A stretch of DNA of 64,000 bases from Thermoanaerobacterium xylanolyticum LX-11 (lineage in GTDB: Bacteria > Bacillota > Thermoanaerobacteria > Thermoanaerobacterales > Thermoanaerobacteraceae), in NCBI RefSeq assembly GCF_000189775.2, contig NC_015555.1, positions 2,057,001 through 2,121,000 on the forward strand, in the 5' to 3' direction. Of this stretch, positions 53,743-63,679 are shown in pieces; the first letter of the stretch is position 1, and each line of letters opens with the position of its first letter. Below the pieces are notes generated by a model. It saw nothing but the letters and a program-made list of their open reading frames with translations, searched no databases and was not told the DNA's origin. The position numbers were made by a program, and so were the translations under genes.

Positions 53743-53826
53743 TTATTTTTTTGCTAAATATTTTCTTATGTCTACAGCAACTGCTGAAACAATTATCAAA
53801 CCTTTAATAACGTTATTCTTCTGCTT
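53743..53826 (-). pseudogene. C-terminal fossil of an MglC-like sugar ABC permease
   Basis: Between the alpha-galactosidase stop and the terminator, another frame reads NNVIKGLIIVSAVAVDIRKYLAKK and a stop. This matches the end of galactose/methyl-galactoside permease MglC (E. coli ends IIKGAIIIFAVALDSLKYARKK as I recall it). It is bounded upstream by a stop codon and overlaps the last codons of the alpha-galactosidase gene, so only about 24 residues of the permease remain. Confidence 0.65.
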
Positions 53827-56044
53827 TTATCACATAAACCTTTGACATAAAGTCTGCACTATCTTCCTTGTCTCTGTTAAATATTTCAAGATAGAAATCG
53901 TCTAGAGGTAATCCAGAATACATCAATTCGTCACCATAATAACTTTCTGAACTACCTACAATTCTGTATAAATACTTCGTATCAAGTCCCTTAAGACGTA
54001 TTTTTTTTAATCCTTGATTTGGTTGTGCTAATACTTGATAATATCCTATAATTGCTTCTTTAAGATCTTCAGAAACAACCATCCATGATGTTATATTTCC
54101 ATCACCTTCAAAAGGACTATTTATTCGATAAAAAGTTCCTTTATGAATTAGTTCTCTGTATTTTTTGAAAAATTTTATTTGCTCTTTTATTTTGTCTTTT
54201 TCTTCATATGTTAGCTGACTTAAATCAAGCTCAAAACCAAATGTGCCAAAGTAAGCTACATTAGCTCTTGTTTCAATAGGAGTAATTCGACCAACTTGGT
54301 GATTCGGTACTGCTGAAACATGTGAACCAATTGCATTTATTGGATAGCAAATAGAAGTGCCATATTGTATTTTTAATCGCTCAACTGCATCTGTATTGTC
54401 ACTTGCCCATGCCTGAGGAGCATAATAAAGCATTCCAGGATCAAATCTGCCTCCACCACCAGCACATGACTCAAATAATATATCAGGAAATTCAGACGTC
54501 AATTTTTCATAAAGAGAATATACTCCTAATATATATCTATGAAATACTTCTCCTTGCCTTTCTGGAGGAAGTGCAACAGAATACGGTTCTGTAATATTTC
54601 TGTTCATATCCCATTTTACATAAGAAATAGGTGCTTCCCTCAATATTTTTGAAATCATTTCATATATGTGATTTACAACTTCTTTCCTAGAAAAATCAAG
54701 TACATACTGATTTCTACCATGAGAAACTCTTCTTCCTGGTACTTGAATTATCCAATCAGGATGCTGAGAATAAAGAATACTATCTTTATTAACCATTTCC
54801 GGCTCAATCCAAAGTCCAAATTTCATTCCCATTGCAGTTATTTTTTCCGCTAAACCTTTTATTCCATTAGGTAACTTCTCTCTATTTTCAAACCAATCTC
54901 CTAATGAAGAGGAATCATCATTTCTATTTCCAAACCATCCATCATCCAACACAAAAAGTTCAATCCCTAATTCTTTTGCGGTCCTTGCGATTTCTAATAT
55001 TTTCTTTTCATCAAAATTAAAATAAGTTGCTTCCCAATTATTAATAAGTATTGGTCGAATTTCGTCTCTAAATTTTCCTCTTACTAATCTATTCCTATAA
55101 AGCTTATGAAAAATTTGACTCATGCCATTTAGTCCTTTGTCAGAATAAACCATAACAGCTTCAGGCGTTTGGAAACTCTCACCAGAATCTAGAATCCAGC
55201 CAAAATTAAAAGGATGTATTCCCATAATAACGCGTGTCACGTTATCATAGTCAACTTCTACCTGTGCAAGGAAATTCCCACTATATATTAAGTTAAATCC
55301 AAATACTTCTCCTTCATCTTCAGTAGCCCAAGAACGTTTTAGAGCTATAAAAGGATTCTGCTGAGCGCTGCTTGCACCTCTTATGCTCGAAACAGACTGT
55401 ATCCCTGGTTGAAGTCTGCGAAGTTTAATATATCTCTCTCGTGCCCATGCACCTGATAAATGAATCATATCATAATCGGCATCTGGTAAATCAATGCTCA
55501 TGCTCATTGCCCTCATCAATTTTAACTTCTGCTTACCATTGTTTATAAATCTGGCACTTCTTGTTATTACTCCATACTCTTCAAATATGGTATATGTTAA
55601 TACTAAATCCATATCAATTAGATTATCTTTTAGCCATATCTCCAATGTTAGCGCTTCAGAATCATTTTCAGTATAAGTTGAGGGAAGCCCATCAAGTTTT
55701 GGCTTTCCGTTGTATATTTTATGATTTTGATACTCAAAATTTGTTATTATACTCCCATTTTCCTGCTTTACTTGATATGCAGGCTCTCGAAAATCCGTTG
55801 TGCCATAAGATGGATATTCTTGTCTTAACAAATCTAAAGAAAACTTAAAATCGTCTTTAAAAACATACGCGGTATATGCTCTTGGCAATACATTCATAAG
55901 ATGCCCAAAGGATTCTCTATGATTTAATCTCTTCCCAAAATATAAATGTCCAAGCTGATTATTTTTCATTATCTTTATTATATAGCTTATATAATCGTTC
56001 TGAAGATGAAATTCTTTTTCTGTTTCATTATAGTAAATTTTCAC
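53813..56044 (-). CDS. Alpha-galactosidase, glycoside hydrolase family 36, 743 aa
   Basis: Releases alpha-linked galactose (melibiose, raffinose, galactomannan side chains). N-terminal beta-supersandwich, TIM barrel with LFVLDDGWFGNRNDD, FGLWIEPEMVNKDS, the nucleophile Asp in VKWDMNRNITEP and the acid/base Asp in SDNTDAVERLKIQYG, then a C-terminal beta domain. Length is normal; no signal peptide, so it acts inside the cell on imported sugar. GTG start with AAGGTGG. 13 bp after the GH2 gene. Last gene of its operon. Confidence 0.95.
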   Translation of the reverse strand: MKIYYNETEKEFHLQNDYISYIIKIMKNNQLGHLYFGKRLNHRESFGHLMNVLPRAYTAYVFKDDFKFSLDLLRQEYPSYGTTDFREPAYQVKQENGSIITNFEYQNHKIYNGKPKLDGLPSTYTENDSEALTLEIWLKDNLIDMDLVLTYTIFEEYGVITRSARFINNGKQKLKLMRAMSMSIDLPDADYDMIHLSGAWARERYIKLRRLQPGIQSVSSIRGASSAQQNPFIALKRSWATEDEGEVFGFNLIYSGNFLAQVEVDYDNVTRVIMGIHPFNFGWILDSGESFQTPEAVMVYSDKGLNGMSQIFHKLYRNRLVRGKFRDEIRPILINNWEATYFNFDEKKILEIARTAKELGIELFVLDDGWFGNRNDDSSSLGDWFENREKLPNGIKGLAEKITAMGMKFGLWIEPEMVNKDSILYSQHPDWIIQVPGRRVSHGRNQYVLDFSRKEVVNHIYEMISKILREAPISYVKWDMNRNITEPYSVALPPERQGEVFHRYILGVYSLYEKLTSEFPDILFESCAGGGGRFDPGMLYYAPQAWASDNTDAVERLKIQYGTSICYPINAIGSHVSAVPNHQVGRITPIETRANVAYFGTFGFELDLSQLTYEEKDKIKEQIKFFKKYRELIHKGTFYRINSPFEGDGNITSWMVVSEDLKEAIIGYYQVLAQPNQGLKKIRLKGLDTKYLYRIVGSSESYYGDELMYSGLPLDDFYLEIFNRDKEDSADFMSKVYVIKAEE

Positions 56045-56057
56045 TTAACCCACCTTC

Positions 56058-58307
56058 TCATTCGACTTTTATCATTACATTCTTTTGTCCCAAAGACTTG
56101 GACTTTACTTTGATATTAATTACACCACCTTCATTAATAGTTTCAACCCAAAATGCTATTGCACCACCTATAAGTGCTATTTCATTTGGCCCCTGAAGCT
56201 TCGCAGGACCTTCTATTTCTATTTTAATTACTTCATCAATAAAGGGCAAAAGATTTCCATACTGATCAAGTATTTTAACAACTATTCGCGTGGCATCTTT
56301 TTGAGAAGCATCCAATAATACATCATCAGGCATAACATATAATTGTGTTGGTATAGGTTCAGTAGAAAATTTTCTTTCAATAACTACATTGTTTTTATAA
56401 AATCCTCTTAAATATAGGTCTTCCCATTTCATGCCCCAAGAACCTACTTCTTCTGGCTTTATAATTGAATAGTCTACTATCACTGGCGGATATGGTATGC
56501 CTTTGTACTCAACTCTATTAGGATATATCTTATCTATTTTTGTCTTACTGCCATAATGTAACTCTATATAATCACAATTAGTAAATATAACAAGCGGTAT
56601 AACACCACCGATACTTCTTTCACCTCTGGCCCAAAATGTCACAGGTTCCAATACAGGTTCTACATCTGGAGACACCTGAGATTTGTATACATATGACGCA
56701 AACTTGGGCAATCTAAACATATCCATTACTCCATGATAACATATGCGATCTCCAGATCCAAAATCTTTATGTGTATTATAGTCAAATGCACACCAACCAA
56801 TTGCCCCAGAAATATTATCATCTAAATAAGAAGCATTTTGAACCCTTAAATGGCGTAGACAATGCTCCATCTGCCTTTCCTCGTTATCAAAACGTTTAGT
56901 TGGATACATATGACCATTATATTCTGTCACCAAATAGGGTACATTATATTCAAGACCTGTAACTTCTTGTTGCTTCCTCAATGGTTTATTAATTCCATCA
57001 TGTATAAAATCATTAAATGTATATACATCCTCAAGAAAACTGCTATTTGTTATATATCTAACTCCTCCAGTTTGTCTTGTAGCATCCATCTCATGAGCTA
57101 TCTTATTCATATTTTTGTAAAAAGCATCATCATCCTGAGATTCATTTATCCTAACACCCCAAAGAATAATTGAAGGATGGTTCCAATCTCTCTTAATCAT
57201 TTCTCTTAAATTTTCCTCTGCGACTTTTTTCCACTCGTCATTTCCTATATGCTGCCAACCAGGAATTTCTTCAAATACAAGCAATCCAAGCTCATCACAT
57301 TTGTTTAAAAAATGTTTAGATTGAGGATAATGTGATGTACGAACTATATTTAAATGTAAATCATTTTTTAGAATTTCAGCGTCTTTCTCCTGAACACGTT
57401 TAGGCATAGCATAACCTACATAAGGATAAGATTGATGCCTATTTAATCCTCTTAATTTTAATTTTTTACCATTTAAGTAGAAACCATCCGGTTTAAAAAC
57501 AGCTTCTCGAAAACCAAATGTATCAACATATTCATCGGAAAAATTATTTATTTCCATACCCACTTTAATCTCATACAAATTTGGATTATCGACATCCCAC
57601 AACTTTATATCTCTCAAATTTTCAATATTAAAAGAATAAACGTTTTTTGCCGCATCCACGTATGTATTAAATTCTCTATAAGAAACCTCTTTGCCATTTT
57701 TCTCGTTTATTTTTACCTTAAATTTGACATTTCCACTTTGCTGATTTAAGTTTTCTAAATGCACAATCAAATTTAAGCTTTTTTCGTCATCATATATCCC
57801 ATGTGTTTCAACTTTAGTATTTTTAATAAATACATCGTCATATATTCCTAAGCTTACTTCACGATAAATCCCCCCATATGTCAAATAATCTATCTGGCCT
57901 CCAAAGGGCGGTATATCATTCCTCTCAGTAGAATCAACAACGACCGTAACTATATTTACTTTCCTACCCCAGTCGTAAGCTTCATCAATTCTAACATCAA
58001 ACGGTGTATATCCACCTTTGTGTTCACCAATATATAAATCATTTAAATAAACTTGAGCGTATGCCATTACTCCTTCAAAATGAAGATAAATAGCTTTGCC
58101 TCGATACTCGTCTGATATATTAAGTGGATACTTGTAACATGATTTAACCTGATACATCTTTTCATCAAAATAATTATAGGGCAGTTCTACATTTGTATGA
58201 GGGAGATTTACTATTTCAAATTTCTCCAAATCATCTACTTTTTCGTAACCATCCTCATATTTTGCTTTAAAATACCAATTATTATTAATGTGAATAATTT
58301 CTCTCAT
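56058..58307 (-). CDS. Glycoside hydrolase family 2 protein, probably beta-galactosidase, 749 aa
   Basis: Sugar-binding domain (1-190), immunoglobulin-like domain (about 190-290), TIM barrel (about 290-590) with RGLNRHQSYPYVG, VRTSHYPQSKHFLNKCDELGLLVFEEIPGW, the acid/base Glu in GVRINESQDD and the nucleophile Glu in LVTEYNGHMYPT, then C-terminal beta domains. GH2 covers beta-galactosidase, beta-glucuronidase and beta-mannosidase; the GH36 partner favours galactosidase. ATG with GGAGG six bases upstream preferred to the ATG two codons earlier. No signal peptide. Confidence 0.88.
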   Translation of the reverse strand: MREIIHINNNWYFKAKYEDGYEKVDDLEKFEIVNLPHTNVELPYNYFDEKMYQVKSCYKYPLNISDEYRGKAIYLHFEGVMAYAQVYLNDLYIGEHKGGYTPFDVRIDEAYDWGRKVNIVTVVVDSTERNDIPPFGGQIDYLTYGGIYREVSLGIYDDVFIKNTKVETHGIYDDEKSLNLIVHLENLNQQSGNVKFKVKINEKNGKEVSYREFNTYVDAAKNVYSFNIENLRDIKLWDVDNPNLYEIKVGMEINNFSDEYVDTFGFREAVFKPDGFYLNGKKLKLRGLNRHQSYPYVGYAMPKRVQEKDAEILKNDLHLNIVRTSHYPQSKHFLNKCDELGLLVFEEIPGWQHIGNDEWKKVAEENLREMIKRDWNHPSIILWGVRINESQDDDAFYKNMNKIAHEMDATRQTGGVRYITNSSFLEDVYTFNDFIHDGINKPLRKQQEVTGLEYNVPYLVTEYNGHMYPTKRFDNEERQMEHCLRHLRVQNASYLDDNISGAIGWCAFDYNTHKDFGSGDRICYHGVMDMFRLPKFASYVYKSQVSPDVEPVLEPVTFWARGERSIGGVIPLVIFTNCDYIELHYGSKTKIDKIYPNRVEYKGIPYPPVIVDYSIIKPEEVGSWGMKWEDLYLRGFYKNNVVIERKFSTEPIPTQLYVMPDDVLLDASQKDATRIVVKILDQYGNLLPFIDEVIKIEIEGPAKLQGPNEIALIGGAIAFWVETINEGGVINIKVKSKSLGQKNVMIKVE

Positions 58308-58319
58308 AAACATCCTCCT

Positions 58320-59138
58320 CTACTGCTTTACTGCACCTGTTAAACCTTGTACAAAATATCTCTGAAGTGCAAAGAATATAATTATCATGGGTAAAGTAGC
58401 TACAACAATAGCCGCCATTACAGCTCCATAATCCGGAAAATATGCAGATGCCATATTAGATATTAATAAGGTCATCGTCTTTTGTTTATCAGTTTGTAAT
58501 ATAATAAGTGGCCACAAATATGAATTCCAACTTGTCATAAACGAATATATAGCAGCTGCTGCATATGTAGATTTCATTGTTGGAATAATTATTCTAAAGA
58601 AGATTGTAAACTCGCCTGCACCATCGACTCTTGCCGCTTCAATAGTTTCTTTCGATATCGCTTTAAAACTTTGCCTAAAAAAGAATATAATGAAAGCAGA
58701 TGCTATTGAAGTAATTATTAAACCAAAATGTGTATCAAGTAAACCAAGTTGAACAATTAATCTAAACAGCGGTATCATGAGTGCCGCAAATGGAATCATC
58801 ATAGTTATAAGTATCAAACTATAAATTATTTCCCGTTTTTTAGAATAATATATTTCAAACCCATATGCAGCCATTGATGATATAATCAATGTACCTATTA
58901 CTGTTAATGTAGATACTTTTACAGAATTTAGAAATACATGTCCTAAATTATACGATGTAAAAAGTGTCTTAAAATTATTAATTAATTGATTGCCAAATAA
59001 CATTCTACCTTTTATTACATCAGCAGCCGTATTAGTCATACCCACAATCATCCAATAAAAAGGAAATATTGAAGCTATAAATGCAACTATCAAAAAAACA
59101 TAAACAATAATTTTACTTAAGTATTTACTAATTTTCAA
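58320..59138 (-). CDS. Carbohydrate ABC transporter permease (MalG/MsmG type), 272 aa
   Basis: Six membrane segments and the EAA loop (EAARVDGAGEFTIFFRIIIPTMK) that docks the ATPase, in the MalG-like group. TTG start overlaps the preceding permease gene by four bases. It works with the permease and binding lipoprotein upstream to import an oligosaccharide, probably a galactoside. No ATPase gene is in the operon. Confidence 0.92.
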   Translation of the reverse strand: MKISKYLSKIIVYVFLIVAFIASIFPFYWMIVGMTNTAADVIKGRMLFGNQLINNFKTLFTSYNLGHVFLNSVKVSTLTVIGTLIISSMAAYGFEIYYSKKREIIYSLILITMMIPFAALMIPLFRLIVQLGLLDTHFGLIITSIASAFIIFFFRQSFKAISKETIEAARVDGAGEFTIFFRIIIPTMKSTYAAAAIYSFMTSWNSYLWPLIILQTDKQKTMTLLISNMASAYFPDYGAVMAAIVVATLPMIIIFFALQRYFVQGLTGAVKQ

Positions 59139-60070
59139 TCTTTATCACCTGCCAATTTAAATTGAATTACAGTTAATATACCAGCCATAATTACAATTGA
59201 ATATGAAACAGTGGCTGCATATCCAAAATTAGGCATATATTTAAATGCCAAATTATATATATACACAGACAATGTCAACAAAGAATTTCCTGGACCAACT
59301 GAAGAAGCTGTTACACCACCTGCTGACAAATTCATAGGTTCATCAAATAATTGTAAAGTACCAATTGTCGACATTATAGTTGTAAAAACTATTATTGGTT
59401 TAAGAAGTGGTATTGTTATTGAAAAAAATTGTCTAATCTTACTTGCTCCATCAATTTCTGCTGCCTCATAAATATCATCTGAAATATTTTGTAACCCCGA
59501 TAAATAAAATACCATATTATAACCAGTCCATCGCCAAGTCATAGCAATTATTATCATTACCTTAGCCCAAAATGGATCCATAAGCCAAGGTATTGGCTTA
59601 GAAATTATTCCTAAATGCATTAATCCATCGTTTATAAAGCCATCCGTATTGAACATCATTTTAAATAATGTCGCATAGGCAACAAGCGAAGTAACACTTG
59701 GTAAAAATATTCCTGTTCTAAAAATTCCTCTAAATTTCACTTTTTTATCATTTAATATTGCTGCAAGTATTAATGCTAACAATAACATTATAGGCACTTG
59801 AAAGATAAGAAATTCAAACGTATTTTTTAATGCCATCAAAAACATATCATCATGAAATAGTCTTAAATAATTACCCAATCCAACAAATTTACCAACCACA
59901 CCTTTTGTCGATGTTGTAGATAAATAAAGCGAATATACAATAGGATAGAAAAGAAAAGCAGCAAAAAGTATTATCGAAAAAGATGTAAATATCCATCCAT
60001 ACTTATTTTGCTGTCTTGTTAATAAACTTTTTCTTTTTTTCATTGTTGAAACATTTTTGACGTTAACCAT
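59135..60070 (-). CDS. Carbohydrate ABC transporter permease (MalF/MsmF type), 311 aa
   Basis: Six membrane segments (first at about 28-50) and the EAA loop EAAEIDGASKIRQFFSITIPLLKP, typical of MalF-like sugar permeases. ATG with GAGGTGA upstream. Follows the binding-protein gene after 64 bp that contain a strong hairpin. Confidence 0.92.
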   Translation of the reverse strand: MVNVKNVSTMKKRKSLLTRQQNKYGWIFTSFSIILFAAFLFYPIVYSLYLSTTSTKGVVGKFVGLGNYLRLFHDDMFLMALKNTFEFLIFQVPIMLLLALILAAILNDKKVKFRGIFRTGIFLPSVTSLVAYATLFKMMFNTDGFINDGLMHLGIISKPIPWLMDPFWAKVMIIIAMTWRWTGYNMVFYLSGLQNISDDIYEAAEIDGASKIRQFFSITIPLLKPIIVFTTIMSTIGTLQLFDEPMNLSAGGVTASSVGPGNSLLTLSVYIYNLAFKYMPNFGYAATVSYSIVIMAGILTVIQFKLAGDKD

Positions 60071-60088
60071 AATTTCACCTCTTATTCT

Positions 60089-60116
60089 ATGGAGAAGAGT
60101 AGAAACTCTTCTCCAT
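60089..60116 (-). repeat. 12-bp hairpin after the sugar-binding lipoprotein gene
   Basis: ATGGAGAAGAGT and ACTCTTCTCCAT pair perfectly around agaa. No T-run follows, so it likely protects the upstream lipoprotein mRNA and lowers permease expression. Confidence 0.7.
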
Positions 60117-60134
60117 AAATAATTTCTATAATAT

Positions 60135-61457
60135 TTATTTACCTATTTGATTAATTAATTGATCTTGGGCTTTTTTCAACGCTTCATCAACAGATAATTT
60201 ACCCGAATAGACATCAGGCATTGTAGCCATCACTGCAGAATCAGCTTCATAAGTATACATACCATAATTTACAGAAGGTATCTTTTTCATATAGTCTGAC
60301 AAGTCTGAAAATACTTTTTGCCCTCCAAAGAATGGATCTGGATTTGAATAAGCACTACCACTCTGTGCAGGTATATATGTTCCCATTGCACCCTGATTAA
60401 CTAATATTTGTTGATAAAAATCAACATTACCATCATATATAGTCTTTAAAAAGTCTATTGCAACATCTTTATTTTTTGAGTCATTTAAAACATACCAGCT
60501 TGAACCACCAAGGTTTGAATAATTAACAGATGAACTATCATTCAATCTAGGAATTGGTGCAAGAGCCCATTTACCAGATTGATCTTTTGCAGCTTTTATT
60601 GATCCAATTATCCACACGCCTGAAATAACAGATGCTACATCTCCATTGTTAAATGAAGCCACCCAATTATTCCATCCACTTTCTTTTTTCACAAAATTCG
60701 AATTAATTAATTCTTTATACGTATTAATTGCCTCTTTTAATACTTCATTATTTACCAGATTTGGTTTACCATTAGCATCAAAATACCACTGCCCTGCTGA
60801 TTGCAGCATTATTCTCATCGCACCACCATCTGCAGGATCAAGACTAATCATATCTTTACCTGTTTTTTCTTTGACTTGCTTCCCTATATTCATAAATTGA
60901 TCCCAAGTAATATTATTTAGGTCTTCCGGTTTAATTCCTGCTTGTGAGAGAATATCACTTCTGTAAAAAAACCCTGTTACTCCTGAATCAAATGGTACAC
61001 CGTAAATTTTATTATTTAATGTCATAAATTTAATTTTATAATTTGCAAAATCATTATAATTGATTTTGTTTGTTAAATCTGCAAATGCGTTTGGATAGGC
61101 TTGTAAATATTTTTGAGCATTATAATCTTCAATTAAAACAATATCCGGTAAACCTTCTTTTGAACCTGAAGCTAAAACAGTATTTAATTTCTGTTCAACA
61201 TCTGCTTTTGCCATCTCAACAACATCAATCTGTACATTTGGATGATCTTTTACATAAATTGATTTAGCCAAGTTCATTACAGGTATATTAAAATTTGGAT
61301 CCCATGCCCATATCGTAATTTTCTGCTTTGAAGAGCTCGAAGATGTTGATTTAGTTGAATTCTGTGATGTGGACGAATTATTAGAATTTCCACAACCCGT
61401 AAGTAAAACTGAAGCAATTAAAATCACGCTAATAACATAGGAAATTATTTTTTTCAT
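60135..61457 (-). CDS. Sugar-binding lipoprotein of an ABC transporter (family 1 SBP), 440 aa
   Basis: Signal peptide with lipobox LTGC (about residue 22), Ser/Thr/Asn linker, then the maltose-binding-protein-like fold: KITIWAWDPNFNIP, DIVLIEDYNAQKYLQAYP, YGVPFDSGVTGFFYRSD, ALAPIPRLND. Captures an oligosaccharide outside the cell for the two permeases downstream. ATG with AAAGGAG. First gene of the galactoside operon. Confidence 0.92.
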   Translation of the reverse strand: MKKIISYVISVILIASVLLTGCGNSNNSSTSQNSTKSTSSSSSKQKITIWAWDPNFNIPVMNLAKSIYVKDHPNVQIDVVEMAKADVEQKLNTVLASGSKEGLPDIVLIEDYNAQKYLQAYPNAFADLTNKINYNDFANYKIKFMTLNNKIYGVPFDSGVTGFFYRSDILSQAGIKPEDLNNITWDQFMNIGKQVKEKTGKDMISLDPADGGAMRIMLQSAGQWYFDANGKPNLVNNEVLKEAINTYKELINSNFVKKESGWNNWVASFNNGDVASVISGVWIIGSIKAAKDQSGKWALAPIPRLNDSSSVNYSNLGGSSWYVLNDSKNKDVAIDFLKTIYDGNVDFYQQILVNQGAMGTYIPAQSGSAYSNPDPFFGGQKVFSDLSDYMKKIPSVNYGMYTYEADSAVMATMPDVYSGKLSVDEALKKAQDQLINQIGK

Positions 61458-61654
61458 TACTAACTTCTCCTTTCTTATAAAACAATTTTTTTAAAAGTTA
61501 TAGTGAATAGAGTTATTCTTAATATATCACCCCTTTTCGTAATCGCATAGTCTTTAGATAAACTTAGAAGCAAGAATACCTACATTACCTCTTAATACAT
61601 TTAACTATTACAATTAATTTTTTATTAAAAAGGTTTATCAATATTAATATTTTA

Positions 61655-61674
61655 TTAGTTTAAGCCTAAACTAA
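61655..61674. promoter_or_regulatory. Palindrome upstream of the galactoside operon
   Basis: TTAGTTTA and TAAACTAA flank agcc, a perfect 8-bp inverted repeat ~200 bp before the lipoprotein start, with a partial further copy (TAATCTAAAC) close by. It could be an activator site. The rest of the 513-base gap 61458-61970 is AT-rich and shows nothing else but the kduD terminator. Confidence 0.4.
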
Positions 61675-61935
61675 AAGCCTTGAATCTAATCTAAACATTT
61701 TCAATTGCTATAAATAAATTGCTCGCCCGACAGTACCCTTTATTAAATATTCTAATTAATCTTATAAACTTATTCCTTTATTTGTATAACATTAACAAAA
61801 TCAACTCCCTTTCTTAATATAAATTTTATCATTAATATTGTTCAACGTCAAGCACTTAATTAATATATTCGACACAAATTTAAAAAATCCTTCTAATATT
61901 TCTGTTGTTAATTAAATTTTTTTATAAAGTGTATT

Positions 61936-61960
61936 AAAAAAGCATGGCACTTTGCCATGC
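61936..61960 (-). terminator. Terminator of kduD
   Basis: GCATGGCA/TGCCATGC, an 8-bp stem with a short loop, then six Ts on the minus strand. Confidence 0.85.
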
Positions 61961-61970
61961 CATTTTCCTA

Positions 61971-62750
61971 TCATCTTACAAGCCAGCCTCCATCGACAGC
62001 CAATACGTGTCCGTTTACATAGTCTGAAGCTTTGCTTGCCAAAAACACTAATGCTCCCATCACATCAAACGGATGTCCCCATCTCCCTGCAGGTATTCTC
62101 GAAAGTATCTCGGCATTTCTGCTTGCATCAGCTCTTATTGGAGCAGTATTGTTGGTTTCAATATATCCTGGGGCTATTGCATTTACCTGTATGTTTTTGT
62201 CTGCCAATTCATTTGCAAAAGCCCTTGTAATTCCTACAACCCCGTGCTTTGATGCCGTATATGCCGGCACAAATTTTCCGCCTTGAAACGAAAGCATCGA
62301 AGCTATGTTTATGATTTTCCCGCCACCTTGTTTAACCATTACCTTCGCTACTTCATGGCTTAAATAATACACTGCATTCAAATTTATGTCGAGAACTGCT
62401 TTCCAGTCTTCGTCTTTATAATCAAGTAGAGGAGACCTTTTTATTGTACCTGCATTGTTTACAAGTATGTCTATCTTACCATAAAACTCAAGACATTTGT
62501 CTACAACTGCATTTATATTCTCTCTGATCGATAAATCTGTCTGAAAGAATTCTACCTTTCTCCCTTCTTTTTCGATAAGATCTCTCGTTTCATCAAAGCG
62601 GTCATTATGGGTAACTATGAATAAGTCAGCACCGGCTTTCGCCAATGCCACCGCATACCCTTGTCCTAATCCTGTATTGCCACCCGTTACGATTGCTACT
62701 TTTCCATCTAATCTGAAAAAGTCCATTGAAAAGTCATTAATGCTGTACAT
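61971..62750 (-). CDS. kduD: 2-dehydro-3-deoxy-D-gluconate 5-dehydrogenase (KduD), 259 aa
   Basis: Short-chain dehydrogenase converting 2,5-diketo-3-deoxygluconate to KDG in pectin/hexuronate breakdown. NAD loop VTGGNTGLGQGYA, NNAGTIKRSPLLDY, catalytic Ser in NIASMLSFQGG and Tyr/Lys in PAYTASKHGVVG, and AIAPGYIETNNTAPIRAD, which is characteristic of KduD. ATG with GAGGAGG. Directly follows kduI (12 bp). Confidence 0.92.
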   Translation of the reverse strand: MYSINDFSMDFFRLDGKVAIVTGGNTGLGQGYAVALAKAGADLFIVTHNDRFDETRDLIEKEGRKVEFFQTDLSIRENINAVVDKCLEFYGKIDILVNNAGTIKRSPLLDYKDEDWKAVLDINLNAVYYLSHEVAKVMVKQGGGKIINIASMLSFQGGKFVPAYTASKHGVVGITRAFANELADKNIQVNAIAPGYIETNNTAPIRADASRNAEILSRIPAGRWGHPFDVMGALVFLASKASDYVNGHVLAVDGGWLVR

Positions 62751-62762
62751 GATTTAACCTCC

Positions 62763-63593
62763 TCATCTTAGATCTTTTGTAGGTATAGTATCCATATCTG
62801 TGAATGCCTGATTCTCGCCTACCATTCCCCATATAAATGTGTAATTCTTTGTACCTACGCCCGAGTGAATCGACCAGCTTGGTGATATGACCGCTTGCTC
62901 ATTTTTAACGACAATATGCCTTGTCTCATTTGGTGTACCCATAAAGTGAAATACAACATTATCTTCGTCCATATTGAAATAAAGATAGACTTCCATCCTC
63001 CTGTCATGGGTATGGCACGGTATTGTATTCCATATACTACCAGGTTCTAATATGGTCATGCCCATCACTAATTGACAGCTTTGGCATACCGCAGGGTGGA
63101 TATACTGATTTATAGTCCTCTTATTGCACTCCTCATCAGTGCCTGCTTTTACTTTATTTGCATCGTTTAAACCTATTTTGACCGTAGGATAGCTTTTATG
63201 AGCTGTAGCGCTATTGATGTAGAACTTCGCAGGTTTTGAAATATCTACACTTTCGAAGCTTACTTCCTTTACCCCCATGCCGACGTACAATCCATCGCTA
63301 TTTTTTAGCTCATACTTTTCGCCATCTAAATTCACGATGCCCGTTCCGCCTATATTAATTATGCCCATCTCTCTCCTCTCCAAAAAATAATTTGTCCCTA
63401 ATTCTTTGCTTGTCTCAAGGCGAAGCACCTCATTTATCGGTACAACACCTGCCACGATTATCCTATCTACATGGCTGTAGATCATATTAATCTTACCTGT
63501 CTCGAATAGATTTTCGATTAAAAAATGTCTTCTCAATTCAGATGTATCATAGTGCTTAACGTCTTCATAATGACTCGCATACCTTATCTCCAT
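62763..63593 (-). CDS. kduI: 5-keto-4-deoxyuronate isomerase (KduI), 276 aa
   Basis: Cupin isomerase making 2,5-diketo-3-deoxygluconate from the unsaturated-uronate product of pectin lyases. MEIRYASHYEDVKHYDTSELRRHFL start, LGTNYFLERREMGIINIGGTG, and the metal-binding TIPCHTHDRRMEVYLYF are diagnostic. The ATG with AGGAGGGA gives the family's standard length; the longer frame would add 30 residues through the operator region. Operon with kduD. Confidence 0.95.
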   Translation of the reverse strand: MEIRYASHYEDVKHYDTSELRRHFLIENLFETGKINMIYSHVDRIIVAGVVPINEVLRLETSKELGTNYFLERREMGIINIGGTGIVNLDGEKYELKNSDGLYVGMGVKEVSFESVDISKPAKFYINSATAHKSYPTVKIGLNDANKVKAGTDEECNKRTINQYIHPAVCQSCQLVMGMTILEPGSIWNTIPCHTHDRRMEVYLYFNMDEDNVVFHFMGTPNETRHIVVKNEQAVISPSWSIHSGVGTKNYTFIWGMVGENQAFTDMDTIPTKDLR

Positions 63594-63613
63594 AAAAATC
63601 CCTCCTGATTTTT

Positions 63614-63633
63614 CTGTTACCGTTAACGTAACG
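63614..63633. promoter_or_regulatory. Candidate LacI-type operator before kduI
   Basis: GTTAC-CGTTAAC-GTAAC (63616-63632) holds GTTAC/GTAAC inverted arms and an internal CGTTAACG palindrome. It lies 23-39 bp upstream of the kduI start and just after the LacI-family gene, overlapping where its promoter would be. Confidence 0.4.
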
Positions 63634-63679
63634 TCTAAATAAAGTATACTCTTTATCTTGGAAATAGTCAATGACACTA

